Of a DNA stretch of 64,000 nt, positions 49,526-58,450 are shown one piece after another. Every line of letters starts with the position of its first letter. Position 1 is the first letter of the stretch. Both the position numbers and the translations under genes were made by a program. This stretch comes from Planomonospora sp. ID67723. Its GTDB lineage: Bacteria; Actinomycetota; Actinomycetes; Streptosporangiales; Streptosporangiaceae. The DNA lies in contig NZ_JABTEZ010000002.1 in the NCBI RefSeq assembly GCF_015711605.1, forward strand, positions 806,001-870,000. The letters run 5' to 3'. The notes under the pieces are model-generated. The model had not been told where the DNA came from. It saw nothing but the letters and a program-made list of their open reading frames with translations, and searched no databases.

Positions 49526-51783
49526 TCGTAGCGCAGGCCGATCTCACGGACGATCTCCAGGAAGTTCTGCCCGGCGTCGGGCGCGAAGGGGCCGGGTGTG
49601 TAGGTGACGGCGGCCAGCGCACCGGTGAAGGGGAAGGGCCCGTAGACCTCGTAGAGGTCCCAGGAGACGGGGGAGCGGCGGTCGATCCCGATGTCGATCC
49701 CCTCGAACGGGGACATCGCGGCGAGCATGGGCAGTCCCGTCGCGGACGCCCGCTCCCGCCCGTCGGCCAGCACCGTGACGTCCCAGAGCCAGCCGCCGGG
49801 CGCACCCACCTCCACCCGCGCGGTCCGCTCCGGTACGGCTCCCGCCCGCAGCTCGTGCATCACTCCGTAGGCGTTGAGCGCGAAGACCAGCTCCCCGTCC
49901 GCCACGTACAGGACGTAGCCGCCGCCCTGGTCGCCGTGGGCCACCAGCACGCCCTCGCCGGGTTCGGCGATCTCCGCCTCGATCGTGAAGGAGCGCCACT
50001 GGACGAGCTGGAGCGAGCGCCACCGCTCCAGGGTGTGCAGGTCCGGCGTGAGCCGTACCGGACCGGAGTCGGCGTGCCACGGCGGGCGGAGCAGGTAGCG
50101 CAGGCGCGAGCCCTCGTCCAGCGGATAGACCCGGTTCTCCCTGGCCGCCTTCTCCCAGGCGGCGGCGAGCTCGGCGACCAGCTCGGGACGGCCGGCCGCC
50201 AGGTCGTCGAGCTGGACGCGGTCGGCGCGCTGGTCGTACAGCTCCCACTCGTGGTCACCGAACGGGGTCAGCGGCCGGTGCCGGGTGACCACCTCCCAGC
50301 CGTCGCGGTAGAAACCGCGGTTCCCGCCGAGTTCGAAGTACTGCTCGGTGTGGCCGTGCGCGGCCGCCGCCTCGCGCAGCGGGACCTCCAGGGAGACCCC
50401 GGTCCGGGGCAGACCCTCGGCGGCCTCGACGCGCGTGAGGTCGAGCAGGGTGGGCAGCAGGTCGGTGACGAAGGCCCACTGGTCGCGCAGGCCAGGAGGG
50501 TACGGCCCGGCGGGCCAGGACAGCAGCAGCGGCACCGAGTGCCCGCCCGCATGAGTATTGATCTTGTAGAGCCGGAACGGCGTGTTGGAGACGGCCGCCC
50601 AGCCGCGCGGGTAGTGCGGCAGCGTCCGGGGCCCGCCGACCAGGTCGATCCTGGCCAGATCGGCGGCGAGGTCCTCACGGTCGTGCCCGCTGTTCTTCGA
50701 CAGCAGCGTGCGGAAGTACTGCGTGGTGCCGCGCTCCTCGCCCTCCCGGGATCCGCCGTTGTCGGAGGTGAAGACGAAGACCGTGTCCTCCAGCTCGCCG
50801 AGTTCGGCGAGGACGGCGCGGAGCCGTCCCACGCTCGCGTCGATGCCGGTGATCATCGCCGCGTAGACCTCCATGTAGCGGGCGAAGAGCCGCCGCTCGT
50901 CACCGCCGAGGGAGTCCCAGGCCGGCACGTCGTCGCCGGGTTCGGCGTCGCGCGGCGGCAGGGGGGTGCCCTCCGGGAGCAGGCCCAGCTCGATCTGACG
51001 GCGGTGCCTGCGCTCGCGGATCACGTCCCAGCCCGCGTCGTAGGCTCCCCGGTGTGCGGCGATGTCCGCGGCCTTCGCCTGCAGCGGCGCGTGCGCGGCG
51101 CCGTGCGCGAAGTACAGGAAGAACGGCCGGTCCGGGGCCGACGCCCGGAGCTGCCGGATCATGGCGGTGGCCCGGTCGGTGAGGTCGTCGGTCAGGTAGT
51201 AGCCGTCGGGGTAGCGGTCCACCTCGACCGTGTGGTTGTCCTCCACCAGCCGGTGCGGGTGGTGGAAGTTGGTGAAGGCCTCCAGGAAGCCGTAGAAGCG
51301 GTCGAAGCCGCGCTGCAGCGGCCAGGCGTGCCGGGGCCCGGCGTCCGACATGTCGGAGTCCTTGGTGAGGTGCCACTTGCCGACCGCGAACGTGGCCCAC
51401 CCCGCGTCCCGGAAGATCTCCGCTGCGGTGAGCGCGTCGCGGGAGATCTCCCCGGTGTAGCCGGGGAAACCGGGGTCGGAGTTGGAGACGTGGCCGACCC
51501 CGGTCAGATGCGGGTTCACCCCGGTCAGCAGCGCCGCCCTGGTCGGCGAGCACATGGGCGTGACGTGGAAGTTCGTCCACTGCACGCCCTGGCCGGCGAG
51601 CGCGTCCAGGTGGGGGGTGGGGATCTCCGAGCCGTAGCAGCCCAGATCGGAGAAGCCCACGTCGTCGGCGAGCACGATGACGATGTTGGGCTTCCCCGCC
51701 GCCGACGCCCGCGGCGGCCACCACGGCTCCGACCCGGCGAACGTCCGGCCCACCCGCCCCGGGAACCCCTCGTACTCGATCAT
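49522..51783 (-). CDS. Type I arylsulfatase (AtsA-like)
   Basis: A 753-residue sulfatase hydrolysing sulfate esters. The formylglycine site is CSPTRAALLTG with Cys78, the C-x-P-T-R variant as in Pseudomonas AtsA. Metal and sulfate residues: VLADDVGFSDLGCYG, GKWHLTKDSD, TSDNGGSREGEERGT. There is no signal peptide, so it is likely cytoplasmic. The C-terminal ~200 residues resemble a beta-sandwich. ATG 51783 is chosen since TATAAT lies seven bases upstream with no ribosome site, as for a leaderless mRNA. Needs a formylglycine-generating enzyme elsewhere. Confidence 0.9.
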   Translation of the reverse strand: MIEYEGFPGRVGRTFAGSEPWWPPRASAAGKPNIVIVLADDVGFSDLGCYGSEIPTPHLDALAGQGVQWTNFHVTPMCSPTRAALLTGVNPHLTGVGHVSNSDPGFPGYTGEISRDALTAAEIFRDAGWATFAVGKWHLTKDSDMSDAGPRHAWPLQRGFDRFYGFLEAFTNFHHPHRLVEDNHTVEVDRYPDGYYLTDDLTDRATAMIRQLRASAPDRPFFLYFAHGAAHAPLQAKAADIAAHRGAYDAGWDVIRERRHRRQIELGLLPEGTPLPPRDAEPGDDVPAWDSLGGDERRLFARYMEVYAAMITGIDASVGRLRAVLAELGELEDTVFVFTSDNGGSREGEERGTTQYFRTLLSKNSGHDREDLAADLARIDLVGGPRTLPHYPRGWAAVSNTPFRLYKINTHAGGHSVPLLLSWPAGPYPPGLRDQWAFVTDLLPTLLDLTRVEAAEGLPRTGVSLEVPLREAAAAHGHTEQYFELGGNRGFYRDGWEVVTRHRPLTPFGDHEWELYDQRADRVQLDDLAAGRPELVAELAAAWEKAARENRVYPLDEGSRLRYLLRPPWHADSGPVRLTPDLHTLERWRSLQLVQWRSFTIEAEIAEPGEGVLVAHGDQGGGYVLYVADGELVFALNAYGVMHELRAGAVPERTARVEVGAPGGWLWDVTVLADGRERASATGLPMLAAMSPFEGIDIGIDRRSPVSWDLYEVYGPFPFTGALAAVTYTPGPFAPDAGQNFLEIVREIGLRYE

Positions 51784-51837
51784 GCGGCGGATTATAGATA
51801 CTCGCCGTGACGAGATCGAGATCATCATTGGTGATGA
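51784..51837 (-). promoter_or_regulatory. Leaderless promoter of sulfatase operon with palindrome
   Basis: TATAAT (complement of 51791-51796) ends seven bases before ATG 51783. TCATCA-TTGG-TGATGA (51822-51837) is a perfect palindrome roughly where -35/-40 lies. A repressor or activator site is likely; regulator unknown. Confidence 0.6.
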
Positions 51838-52000
51838 CCGGCGCATGAGACGCGTGACCGCCGTGCCGGTGGTGCGTGCCTGCTGAGCTCGGCGGCTCCC
51901 GGCGGGGCCGTCCACGCGTCTCCCGGATCCGGCTCCCTCGACTGAGCGGGGTCATGCGGGGGAGAACGTCGTGTGACCTGCTTGCCGACCGCGCCGGGCG

Positions 52001-53629
52001 TCAGCCGATGCGGCGCAGGGCGTCGGCCAGGCCCGCCAGGCCGATCGGGCCCAGGTCCAGGGCGGCGGTGTGCCAGCGGCGCAGGTCGAAGCCCGAGCCC
52101 AGGCGCTGCCGGGCTTCCTCTCGGGCGGCCAGCCAGGCGCGCTCACCCAGCTTGTAGGACGGAGCCTGGCCGGGCCAGCCGAAGTAGCGGACCACCTCGG
52201 CACGGACCCGGTGCGGCTCGCACCGGCCGCGCTCGCGCAGCACCTCGCACGCCTTGTCGAAGGTCCACCTCGAGCCGTCGGGCAGCGGCAGGTCCAGGTG
52301 CACGCCGATGTCGATGACCACCCGGGCGGCCCGCAGCGCCGATCCGCCGAGCATGCCCAGGCGGGTGCCCGGCTCGGCGAACCAGCCCAGCTCGTCGGCG
52401 AGCCGCTCGGCGTACAGCGCCCAGCCCTCGCCGTGCCCGCTCACCCAGGAGTTCCTGCCGAACCGGGACAGGCCCTCCCCGGCCACCCGGGTCTGGCCGA
52501 GCTGCAGGTGGTGGCCGGGAACGCCCTCGTGGAAGACCGTGGTCAGCTCGTTCCAGGTGGTGAACCGCCGCTCCTCGCCCACCGGCCACCAGGTGCGGCC
52601 CGGCCGGGACAGGTCCTCGCTCGGCGAGGTGTAGTAGGCGGCGCCCGAGGTCGAGTCCAGGGCCAGGGTCACGTCCACCCGGCGCAGCGGCTCGGCGATG
52701 TCGAAGTGGGCGCCGTTCAGCCGCTCGATCGCCTCGTCGTGGCGGTCCTGCAGCCAGCCCCGGTAGGCGTCCAGGCCCTCGACGTACCGGGTCTCGTCGA
52801 GGATCGCGGTCGCCTCCGCCACGGATGCGCCGGGCCGTACCCGGTCCGCCTCGGCGGCCAGCTCCGCCTCGATCCTGGCCAGTTCCTCCCAGCCCCACCG
52901 GTAGGCGTCCGCCAGGTCGATGTCGGCTCCCAGGTTCAGCCGGGAGTTGACCGCGTAGCGCTCCGCCCCGGCCGCGTCGATCTCACCGGCCCGGGGAGCG
53001 TACTCCTCACGCAGGTAGCGGGCGGCTGCGGCATAGGCCGCATGGGCCGCGGCGGCGCCCTCCTCCAGCGCCGCCCGTGCCGGGCCGTCCCCGTAGGAGT
53101 CGAGCAGGCTCTCGTGGGTGGTGCCCGAGGAGAAGAGCTCCATCTGGACCGCCAGCTCCAGCGCTTGGCGGCGGGCCGCGGACAGGCCGCGCGCGAGGCC
53201 CTCCTCCAGGCTCGCCCGCCAGCCGTCCAGCATCTCCGGCATGCCCGCCAGCCGCGCCGCCACGTTCCGCCAGTCGTCCTCGCTCTCGCGCGGCAGCAGA
53301 TCCACGCTGTCCCGCAGGCCGGTGAGGAGCCCGAACGGCGCCTGCACCGCGCGCAGCGGCTCGCCGATCTCGTGCCAGGCGCGCCCGGCCTCCAGCCGCT
53401 CCCTCAGGTGCGCCGCGGCCCGCACGTCCGCCTCGCCCTCCGGTTCCAGGGCGGCAAGCCTGCCCAGGGTCTCGCAGATCAGGGCGGCCCGGGCGGCGTG
53501 CCCGTCCGGGCTGTAGTCGGAGGTCGCGGCGAACTCGACGTCGACCCCGTCCGCCGCGGCGCTGACCGGGTCGAGAGCGGCGGAGCGGGTGACGTACTCG
53601 TCGCAGAGGTTGAAGATCGGGCTCGTCAT
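52001..53629 (-). CDS. DUF885 family putative metallopeptidase
   Basis: A 542-residue cytoplasmic protein of the DUF885 family. FHEGVPGHHLQLGQT holds the HExxxHH-like metal motif, and RFGRNSWVSGHGEGWALYAERL and MLGGSALRAARVVIDIGVH are strongly family-typical. Related to M32/M2-like peptidases by fold; substrate not known. ATG 53629 is the probable start, with a weak ribosome site. It lies downstream of the VIT/vWA operon on the same strand but beyond a strong terminator, so is probably separate. Confidence 0.87.
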   Translation of the reverse strand: MTSPIFNLCDEYVTRSAALDPVSAAADGVDVEFAATSDYSPDGHAARAALICETLGRLAALEPEGEADVRAAAHLRERLEAGRAWHEIGEPLRAVQAPFGLLTGLRDSVDLLPRESEDDWRNVAARLAGMPEMLDGWRASLEEGLARGLSAARRQALELAVQMELFSSGTTHESLLDSYGDGPARAALEEGAAAAHAAYAAAARYLREEYAPRAGEIDAAGAERYAVNSRLNLGADIDLADAYRWGWEELARIEAELAAEADRVRPGASVAEATAILDETRYVEGLDAYRGWLQDRHDEAIERLNGAHFDIAEPLRRVDVTLALDSTSGAAYYTSPSEDLSRPGRTWWPVGEERRFTTWNELTTVFHEGVPGHHLQLGQTRVAGEGLSRFGRNSWVSGHGEGWALYAERLADELGWFAEPGTRLGMLGGSALRAARVVIDIGVHLDLPLPDGSRWTFDKACEVLRERGRCEPHRVRAEVVRYFGWPGQAPSYKLGERAWLAAREEARQRLGSGFDLRRWHTAALDLGPIGLAGLADALRRIG

Positions 53630-53654
53630 CCCGGCACCATAACCCACCCGCTAC

Positions 53655-53702
53655 CCCTGCGATCCGGCAGGTCAGCCCGTGTCGACCTGCCGGATCGCAG
53701 GG
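53655..53702 (-). terminator. Strong terminator of the MerR-VIT/vWA operon
   Basis: Perfect 19-base arms (53655-53673 and 53684-53702, CCCTGCGATCCGGCAGGTC and complement) with a 10-base loop lie 50 bases after the VIT/vWA stop. Confidence 0.85.
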
Positions 53703-53750
53703 CCCGTCACGGCGCCGGCGGCCATCCGCGCCCGGCCGCCGGGCCCGGGG

Positions 53751-56129
53751 TCACCGCTTCCAGAAGGGGCCTCGCTTCCGCCGCCCCTGCGCGCTGAGGG
53801 TCTCCAGGGTGTGCACGGCCAGCCGCCACAGCGTGTCCACGTCCGCCGCGGGCTCGCGCAGGTCCTTGGCCAGGGACTCCAGCTCGGCGTGCCCGCCGTG
53901 GAGCGCGGCCAGCGCGGCCAGGCGATCGCCGAGGTCGGCCAGGTAGCGGAGCCGGTCGGCGGTCCGCAGGGAGGCCGCGGCGCGCAGGTTCAGGAGCTCC
54001 TCGGCCAGCCGCGAGCGGAACGCGTCCAGCGGCTCCTCCTCCGGCGCGTAGTCCTTCTCCCTGCGCTCCTTCGTGGCCGGCCTCTCCTGCTCCATCCAGT
54101 CGAAGGCCTCGGTCCCGCCGGGCTGCGGCGCGCCGCCGAAGGCGGCTCCGGGCGCGGCCATCCGGGGCATGCCCGCAGGTGCGGCCGGGGGCATGGCGGC
54201 CGGCGCGGCGGCCATCATGTTCATCACCATCGGGGCGGCCGCGACGGGCGGGGCCACCCATCCGCTCGGGAACTCCACCGGCTGGACCACCTTGTGCTCC
54301 GGGCCGCCCTCGGCGACCACCCGGGTGTCGACCGCGACGAACGCGGTGAACCGGCAGAGCACGCCGTACCGCAGGGAGGTCGCGACGATCTCCTCCTCCA
54401 GGGAGTGGTCCCCGGCGGCGTAGCGGTCCTCCAGATCCCGCAGCCGGGCCCGCGCCCAGATCGACCGCACGGCGGGGTTGCCGACGCGGGTCCCGGCGGT
54501 CCTGCGCTCCCACGGTTGCCCGGCGGCGTCCAGCCCGTGCAGCACCACGGCTCCGGGGGTTCCCGCGGTCGCCGGGGCGTCCGCCCGGTAGCGGCCGTGG
54601 ACGGCCAGCGGGACGCCCGGGTAGATCGCGCCGAGATGCCCGGCGGCGCCGGGGAGCAGGTCGAGCCCGTCGCCCTTGAGCGACAGGTCGGTGACCAGGG
54701 GGGAACCGATCCTGCGGTGGATGTGCTCCATCGCCTCGTCCAGCCGGTCCTCCGACTCCACCAGCTCGCACCGGCCCTTGCCGAACCCGGTCAGCCGGCT
54801 CAGGAAGCCGGCGTTGACCGCCCGGTCGATGCCGACCGTGTGCACCCGCACCCCGACCAGGTCGGTGCCGATCCCTTCGAGGATCTGGTCCTCGTTGCCG
54901 ACCTGCCCGTCGGTGACCAGGACCAGGACCCGGTCCCTGGACCGGTCGCGCAGCAGCGCGACGGCCTGCCGCAGCGGCTGGAGCATCTCGGTGCCGCCGC
55001 GCGCCTCCAGCCGGGCGAGGTACTCCACCGCCCGGTAGCGGTTGCGGTCGGAGGCCTCCACGAGGGCCGTGCCGCCCTCGCCGAGCCGGTCGGGACCCTC
55101 CACCACGGTGTCGAAGGAGAGCACGGCGAACCGGTCGCCGCCGGTCAGCGTGTCGACGATGCGGGCGGCGGCACGCCGGGCGGCGACCATCTTCCAGCCG
55201 GTCATGCTGCCCGATCGGTCGAGCACCAGCACGACGTCCTTGGGGGCGGCGGCGGGCGGCGCCTGCGGCGGGACGACGGTCAGCGCGAACGTGCCCTCTT
55301 CCCCCTCGGCTGCGGGGTCCTCGGCGTCGGGGACCAGCGCGAGGGAGCCGGAGGCGTCGAACGACAGGCGCAGGATGAAGTCGCGGTCCAGCCGCTCACC
55401 CGGCTGGAGCCGTACGGTGCCGCCCTCCTGCACGACCGTGTGCAGGCTGGAGCGGATCTCGCGCAGCTCCAGGCCGGCGGCGTCGATCGTGGCCGAAAGC
55501 GACAGCCGTACCGGGTTGGGGAATCCCGGCAGCAGCACGGGAGGGGTGATGCGGGAGGCGTCGGGGACCGCGTCGGTGTCGGGGGCCCACCCGCCGCCGG
55601 CCTGCTCGCCGTCGAGCGGGGTGCCGGGGATGTAGCGGGGGGCGACGACCAGGGGGAAGCGGAAGGTCGCCGCGCCGTCCTCGTAGGGGAGGGGCTGGTC
55701 GAGGGTGAGGTGTACGGTGACCCGCTCGCCCGGCACGATGTTGCCGACCCTGATGGTGAAGACGTCGGGCCGGTCCTCCTCGGCGATCGCGGCGCGCTTT
55801 CCCTCGGAGACGGCCTGATCGTAGTCCGCCCTGGCCTGGCCGCGCTCCTTCAGCACGCCCTCGACGACCCGGCCGTCGGCCTCCATCCGGAAGGCCGTCA
55901 CGGCGGCCCGGTCGGGCAGCGGGAAGATGTAGGTCGCCTCCAGCGAGACGTCGAAGGGGTTGCGGAAGCCCTGCGCGACCTGGACACGGGCGATCACGCC
56001 GGAGATGTCGGCGTCGACGTCCACGCTCTCCAGGGGCAGGTTGCCGCGTTCGGTGACGAGCGCGCCCAGCCCGGCGTCGGGGACCGGCTCGCACTCGTCC
56101 GGCCGGAGCGGGGTGATCGAGGTGATCAT
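53751..56129 (-). CDS. VIT- and vWA-domain protein (inter-alpha-trypsin-inhibitor-like)
   Basis: A 792-residue soluble protein without signal peptide or membrane helix. Residues ~15-145 are a VIT domain (LPLESVDVDADISGVIARV, NPFDVSLEATYIFPLP). Residues ~298-470 are a vWA domain with an intact MIDAS: DRSGSM (Asp304, Ser306, Ser308), Thr in RGGTEMLQPL, and Asp in VLVTDGQVGNED. The next region (~470-650) is less defined; residues 650-700 are Ala/Met/Pro-rich; the end is helical. ATG 56129 overlaps the MerR stop (ATGA), and AAGGA lies upstream. Function unknown; a metal-dependent protein-binding scaffold is likely. Confidence 0.88.
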   Translation of the reverse strand: MITSITPLRPDECEPVPDAGLGALVTERGNLPLESVDVDADISGVIARVQVAQGFRNPFDVSLEATYIFPLPDRAAVTAFRMEADGRVVEGVLKERGQARADYDQAVSEGKRAAIAEEDRPDVFTIRVGNIVPGERVTVHLTLDQPLPYEDGAATFRFPLVVAPRYIPGTPLDGEQAGGGWAPDTDAVPDASRITPPVLLPGFPNPVRLSLSATIDAAGLELREIRSSLHTVVQEGGTVRLQPGERLDRDFILRLSFDASGSLALVPDAEDPAAEGEEGTFALTVVPPQAPPAAAPKDVVLVLDRSGSMTGWKMVAARRAAARIVDTLTGGDRFAVLSFDTVVEGPDRLGEGGTALVEASDRNRYRAVEYLARLEARGGTEMLQPLRQAVALLRDRSRDRVLVLVTDGQVGNEDQILEGIGTDLVGVRVHTVGIDRAVNAGFLSRLTGFGKGRCELVESEDRLDEAMEHIHRRIGSPLVTDLSLKGDGLDLLPGAAGHLGAIYPGVPLAVHGRYRADAPATAGTPGAVVLHGLDAAGQPWERRTAGTRVGNPAVRSIWARARLRDLEDRYAAGDHSLEEEIVATSLRYGVLCRFTAFVAVDTRVVAEGGPEHKVVQPVEFPSGWVAPPVAAAPMVMNMMAAAPAAMPPAAPAGMPRMAAPGAAFGGAPQPGGTEAFDWMEQERPATKERREKDYAPEEEPLDAFRSRLAEELLNLRAAASLRTADRLRYLADLGDRLAALAALHGGHAELESLAKDLREPAADVDTLWRLAVHTLETLSAQGRRKRGPFWKR

Positions 56130-56872
56130 TGGTGGTTTCCTTCCGGGAGGGCGAGCTCGCGCTCGCGGAGGACCGCGACCAGCGCGCGGGAGGCGGCGGC
56201 GATCGCGGCGAGGTCGTCGGAGGACGGGACGCGGCCCGCGTCGCCGAGCAGGAGCGTCACACCGGGCGCGAGCCGTACGGCGGGCAGGCAGACGGCGGAC
56301 GGGGAGAGCGAGGAGGGAACGGCGGGGGAGGCGGTCGTCTCCGGCGGGGCCGGCTCGGCGGGAAGGGCGGGCCGCGCGGGTCCGGCCGGCGCCGCCGGGA
56401 CGGGTGGCGCGCCGGGGGGTGCGGGGCCGGTCGGCGCGGCGGAGGCGGTGGGGGCGGCGGAGGCGGCGGCCCAGAAACGCGGGCGCGCGGGCGCGGCCGC
56501 ACCGGGCCCCCCGCCCTCCGGCCCCCCGCCCTCCCGCCCGGCGTCTCCCGGCCCGGTCCGGTCGCCACCGACGGGGAGCCGGGCGATCGCCTCCAGGGTC
56601 CGGTCGGTGGCTCCGGCCAGCTCGGCCTGGATCTCGGCGATGCTCCTGCCGTCCGCCTGGCGGCGCTTGACGGCGACGAGCTGGAGCAGGTGCCGCCTGC
56701 CGTACAGGGCGATCCGCCCGCGACGGGCCAGGGGCGGGTCCAGCAGGCCGATCGTGGCGTACCACCGGACGAGGCGCTCGTTGGGCACGTCCCTGACCCG
56801 GCCGTTGAACTGCCCGGCCGGGGCGAGGACGGCGGAGGCCCGCTCCACCAGTTCGCCGATCGTCCATTCCAT
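56126..56872 (-). CDS. MerR-family regulator with long Ala/Pro linker
   Basis: A 248-residue regulator. Residues ~1-75 are a MerR winged helix (WTIGELVERA, VPNERLVRWYATIGLLDPP, GRIALYGRRHLLQL). The linker ~105-190 is Ala/Pro/Gly-rich. A C-terminal ~50-residue segment (RLAPGVTLLLGDAGRVP, then helices) may sense a ligand. ATG 56872 is leaderless: TAATTC lies seven bases upstream with TTGACA 17 bases before it. Two palindromes in this promoter indicate autoregulation. It is co-translated with the VIT/vWA gene. Confidence 0.85.
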   Translation of the reverse strand: MEWTIGELVERASAVLAPAGQFNGRVRDVPNERLVRWYATIGLLDPPLARRGRIALYGRRHLLQLVAVKRRQADGRSIAEIQAELAGATDRTLEAIARLPVGGDRTGPGDAGREGGGPEGGGPGAAAPARPRFWAAASAAPTASAAPTGPAPPGAPPVPAAPAGPARPALPAEPAPPETTASPAVPSSLSPSAVCLPAVRLAPGVTLLLGDAGRVPSSDDLAAIAAASRALVAVLRERELALPEGNHQ

Positions 56873-56875
56873 GAG

Positions 56876-56908
56876 TCCAGAATTACACTGTAATCGTGAC
56901 AGTGTCAA
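56876..56908 (-). promoter_or_regulatory. Leaderless promoter with paired MerR operators
   Basis: On the minus strand TTGACA (complement of 56903-56908) is followed after 17 bases by TAATTC. ATTACACTGTAAT (56882-56894) and TGACAGTGTCA (56897-56907) are both perfect palindromes sharing the core TnACACTGTnA, centres 14 bp apart. The second overlaps the -35 and the TetR stop codon. Confidence 0.7.
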
Positions 56909-57507
56909 CGATGGGCGGCGCCGTCGCCGGGCAGCGTGTCGAGCCAGCGGGTGAGGCGGGCCCCCTCGCGAGTCATGATCTCCGGGTCGCGCAGGGCGTT
57001 GGCCAGCAGCGACATGCCCTGGTAGGCGCCCACCAGTGTGATCGCGAGGTCGCCGGGGCCGGGCAGTCCCAGCTCGCGGAACTGGCATTCCACCCAGTCC
57101 AGCAGCAGCCGGATGGTCTTGCCCGCTTCCACGTCGATGCCCCCCTCGGCGCGTTTGTCGAGTTCGACGGCCAGGGTGCCGGTGGGGCAGCCGTAACGGG
57201 CGGCGACGTCGCGCTGGCCGACCCACGCGCCGACCAGGCCCTTGAGGCGTTCGAGCGGATCGGGGAGCTCGTCGAGCTCGCCGGTGAGTTCCGCCAGGTG
57301 CCTGGAGTGCTCGGCCAGGGCGGCCTGGACCAGTTCGTCCTTGGTCTTGAAGTAGTAGTACACGTTTCCGACGGGAACGTCGGCGGCGTGGGCGATGTCG
57401 GCGATGGTGGTGCGCTCCACTCCCTGCCGGTGCAGGACCTGGGCGGCGGCGGCCATCAGCCGCCGCCGCTTGTCGGTTCCCGCCCGTGACTTTTTCAAGT
57501 TAGCCAT
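56905..57507 (-). CDS. TetR-family regulator
   Basis: A 200-residue TetR repressor. The helix-turn-helix is TTIADIAHAADVPVGNVYYYFKTKDELV (quoted in part), followed by an effector domain with GCPTGTLAVELDK. ATG 57507 is preferred: TATAGT lies seven bases upstream and no ribosome site exists; ATG 57525 would add six residues. It diverges from the NmrA-like gene across a short region with two AGTYAG-type palindromes, so it most likely represses both. Confidence 0.9.
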   Translation of the reverse strand: MANLKKSRAGTDKRRRLMAAAAQVLHRQGVERTTIADIAHAADVPVGNVYYYFKTKDELVQAALAEHSRHLAELTGELDELPDPLERLKGLVGAWVGQRDVAARYGCPTGTLAVELDKRAEGGIDVEAGKTIRLLLDWVECQFRELGLPGPGDLAITLVGAYQGMSLLANALRDPEIMTREGARLTRWLDTLPGDGAAHR

Positions 57508-57572
57508 CTCACTGACTATAGACATGCGGCCCGCAGGCCGTGCTAGGGTCCTTCTAAGTCAGCCAACTAACT
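57498..57572. promoter_or_regulatory. TetR/NmrA divergent promoter with two imperfect palindromes
   Basis: AGTTAG-N8-CTGACT (57498-57517) covers the tetR start and its TATAGT box. AGTCAG-CCAA-CTAACT (57557-57572) lies 18 bases before the NmrA ATG. Half-sites agree at five of six positions. Confidence 0.55.
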
Positions 57573-57589
57573 AAAACAAGGGGATCGAC

Positions 57590-58450
57590 ATGATCGTGGT
57601 AACGGGTGCGACCGGAAACGTCGGGCGGACGCTGGTGCGGCTGCTCGTGGAGGCAGGTGAGCCGGTGACCGCCGTATCCCGGAAGATCACCGAGGCCGAC
57701 GTGCCGCAGGGGGTGCGGGTGACGGCCGCCGACCTGGGCGACCCGGCGAGCCTGCGGTCCGCCTTCGACGGCGCCGACGCGTTGTTCCTGCTGATCTCGG
57801 GCGACTTCGTGGCCGCCGCCGACGATCCGGGCGGCGCCGTCGCCGGCGTCCTCGACGACGCGAAGGCCGCCGGAGCCGGACGGGTCGTGCTGCTCTCCTC
57901 CCAGGGAGTCGTGACCCGGCCGCACTCGTCCTCCCACGGCGACACGGGACGGGGCATCGAGGACGCCGTCCGGCGGTCGGGCATGGACTGGACGATCCTG
58001 CGGCCCGGCGGCTTCAACTCCAACACCTATGCCTGGGCCGAATCCGTCCGCTCCGGGCGGACCGTCGCCGCGCCGTTCGGCGACGTCGGGCTGCCGTTCA
58101 TCGACCCGGCCGACATCGCCGAGGTCGCCGCGGTGGTCCTGCGCGAGCAGGGCCACACCGGCCAGGTGTACGAGCTGACCGGGCCCGCCCTCACCACGCC
58201 CCGGCAGCGGGCGGAGGCGATCGGTGAGGCGCTCGGTGAGCCGGTCCGGTTCGTCGAGCAGACCCGTGACGAGGCGCGCGGGCAGATGCTGCAGTTCATG
58301 CCCGCGCCCGTGGTCGAGACCACCCTGGCCATCATCGGCGAGCCCACCCCCGCCGAGCAGCGCGTCAGCCCCCACGTCGAGCAGGTCCTCGGCCGCGCAC
58401 CCCGCGCCTTCGCCGACTGGGCCCGGAGCAACGCCGCCGCCTTCCGTTAG
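57590..58450 (+). CDS. NmrA-like NAD(P)-binding oxidoreductase/redox sensor
   Basis: A 286-residue atypical short-chain dehydrogenase: VVTGATGNVGRTLVRLL is the dinucleotide motif, with VVLLSSQGVV, WTILRPGGFNSN and FIDPADIAEVAAVVL typical of the NmrA/YtfG quinone-oxidoreductase group. The Tyr-xxx-Lys catalytic pair is not clear. ATG 57590 has AAGGGG seven bases upstream. Controlled by the divergent TetR protein. Substrate unknown. The stop overlaps the AraC stop tail-to-tail. Confidence 0.88.
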   Translation: MIVVTGATGNVGRTLVRLLVEAGEPVTAVSRKITEADVPQGVRVTAADLGDPASLRSAFDGADALFLLISGDFVAAADDPGGAVAGVLDDAKAAGAGRVVLLSSQGVVTRPHSSSHGDTGRGIEDAVRRSGMDWTILRPGGFNSNTYAWAESVRSGRTVAAPFGDVGLPFIDPADIAEVAAVVLREQGHTGQVYELTGPALTTPRQRAEAIGEALGEPVRFVEQTRDEARGQMLQFMPAPVVETTLAIIGEPTPAEQRVSPHVEQVLGRAPRAFADWARSNAAAFR

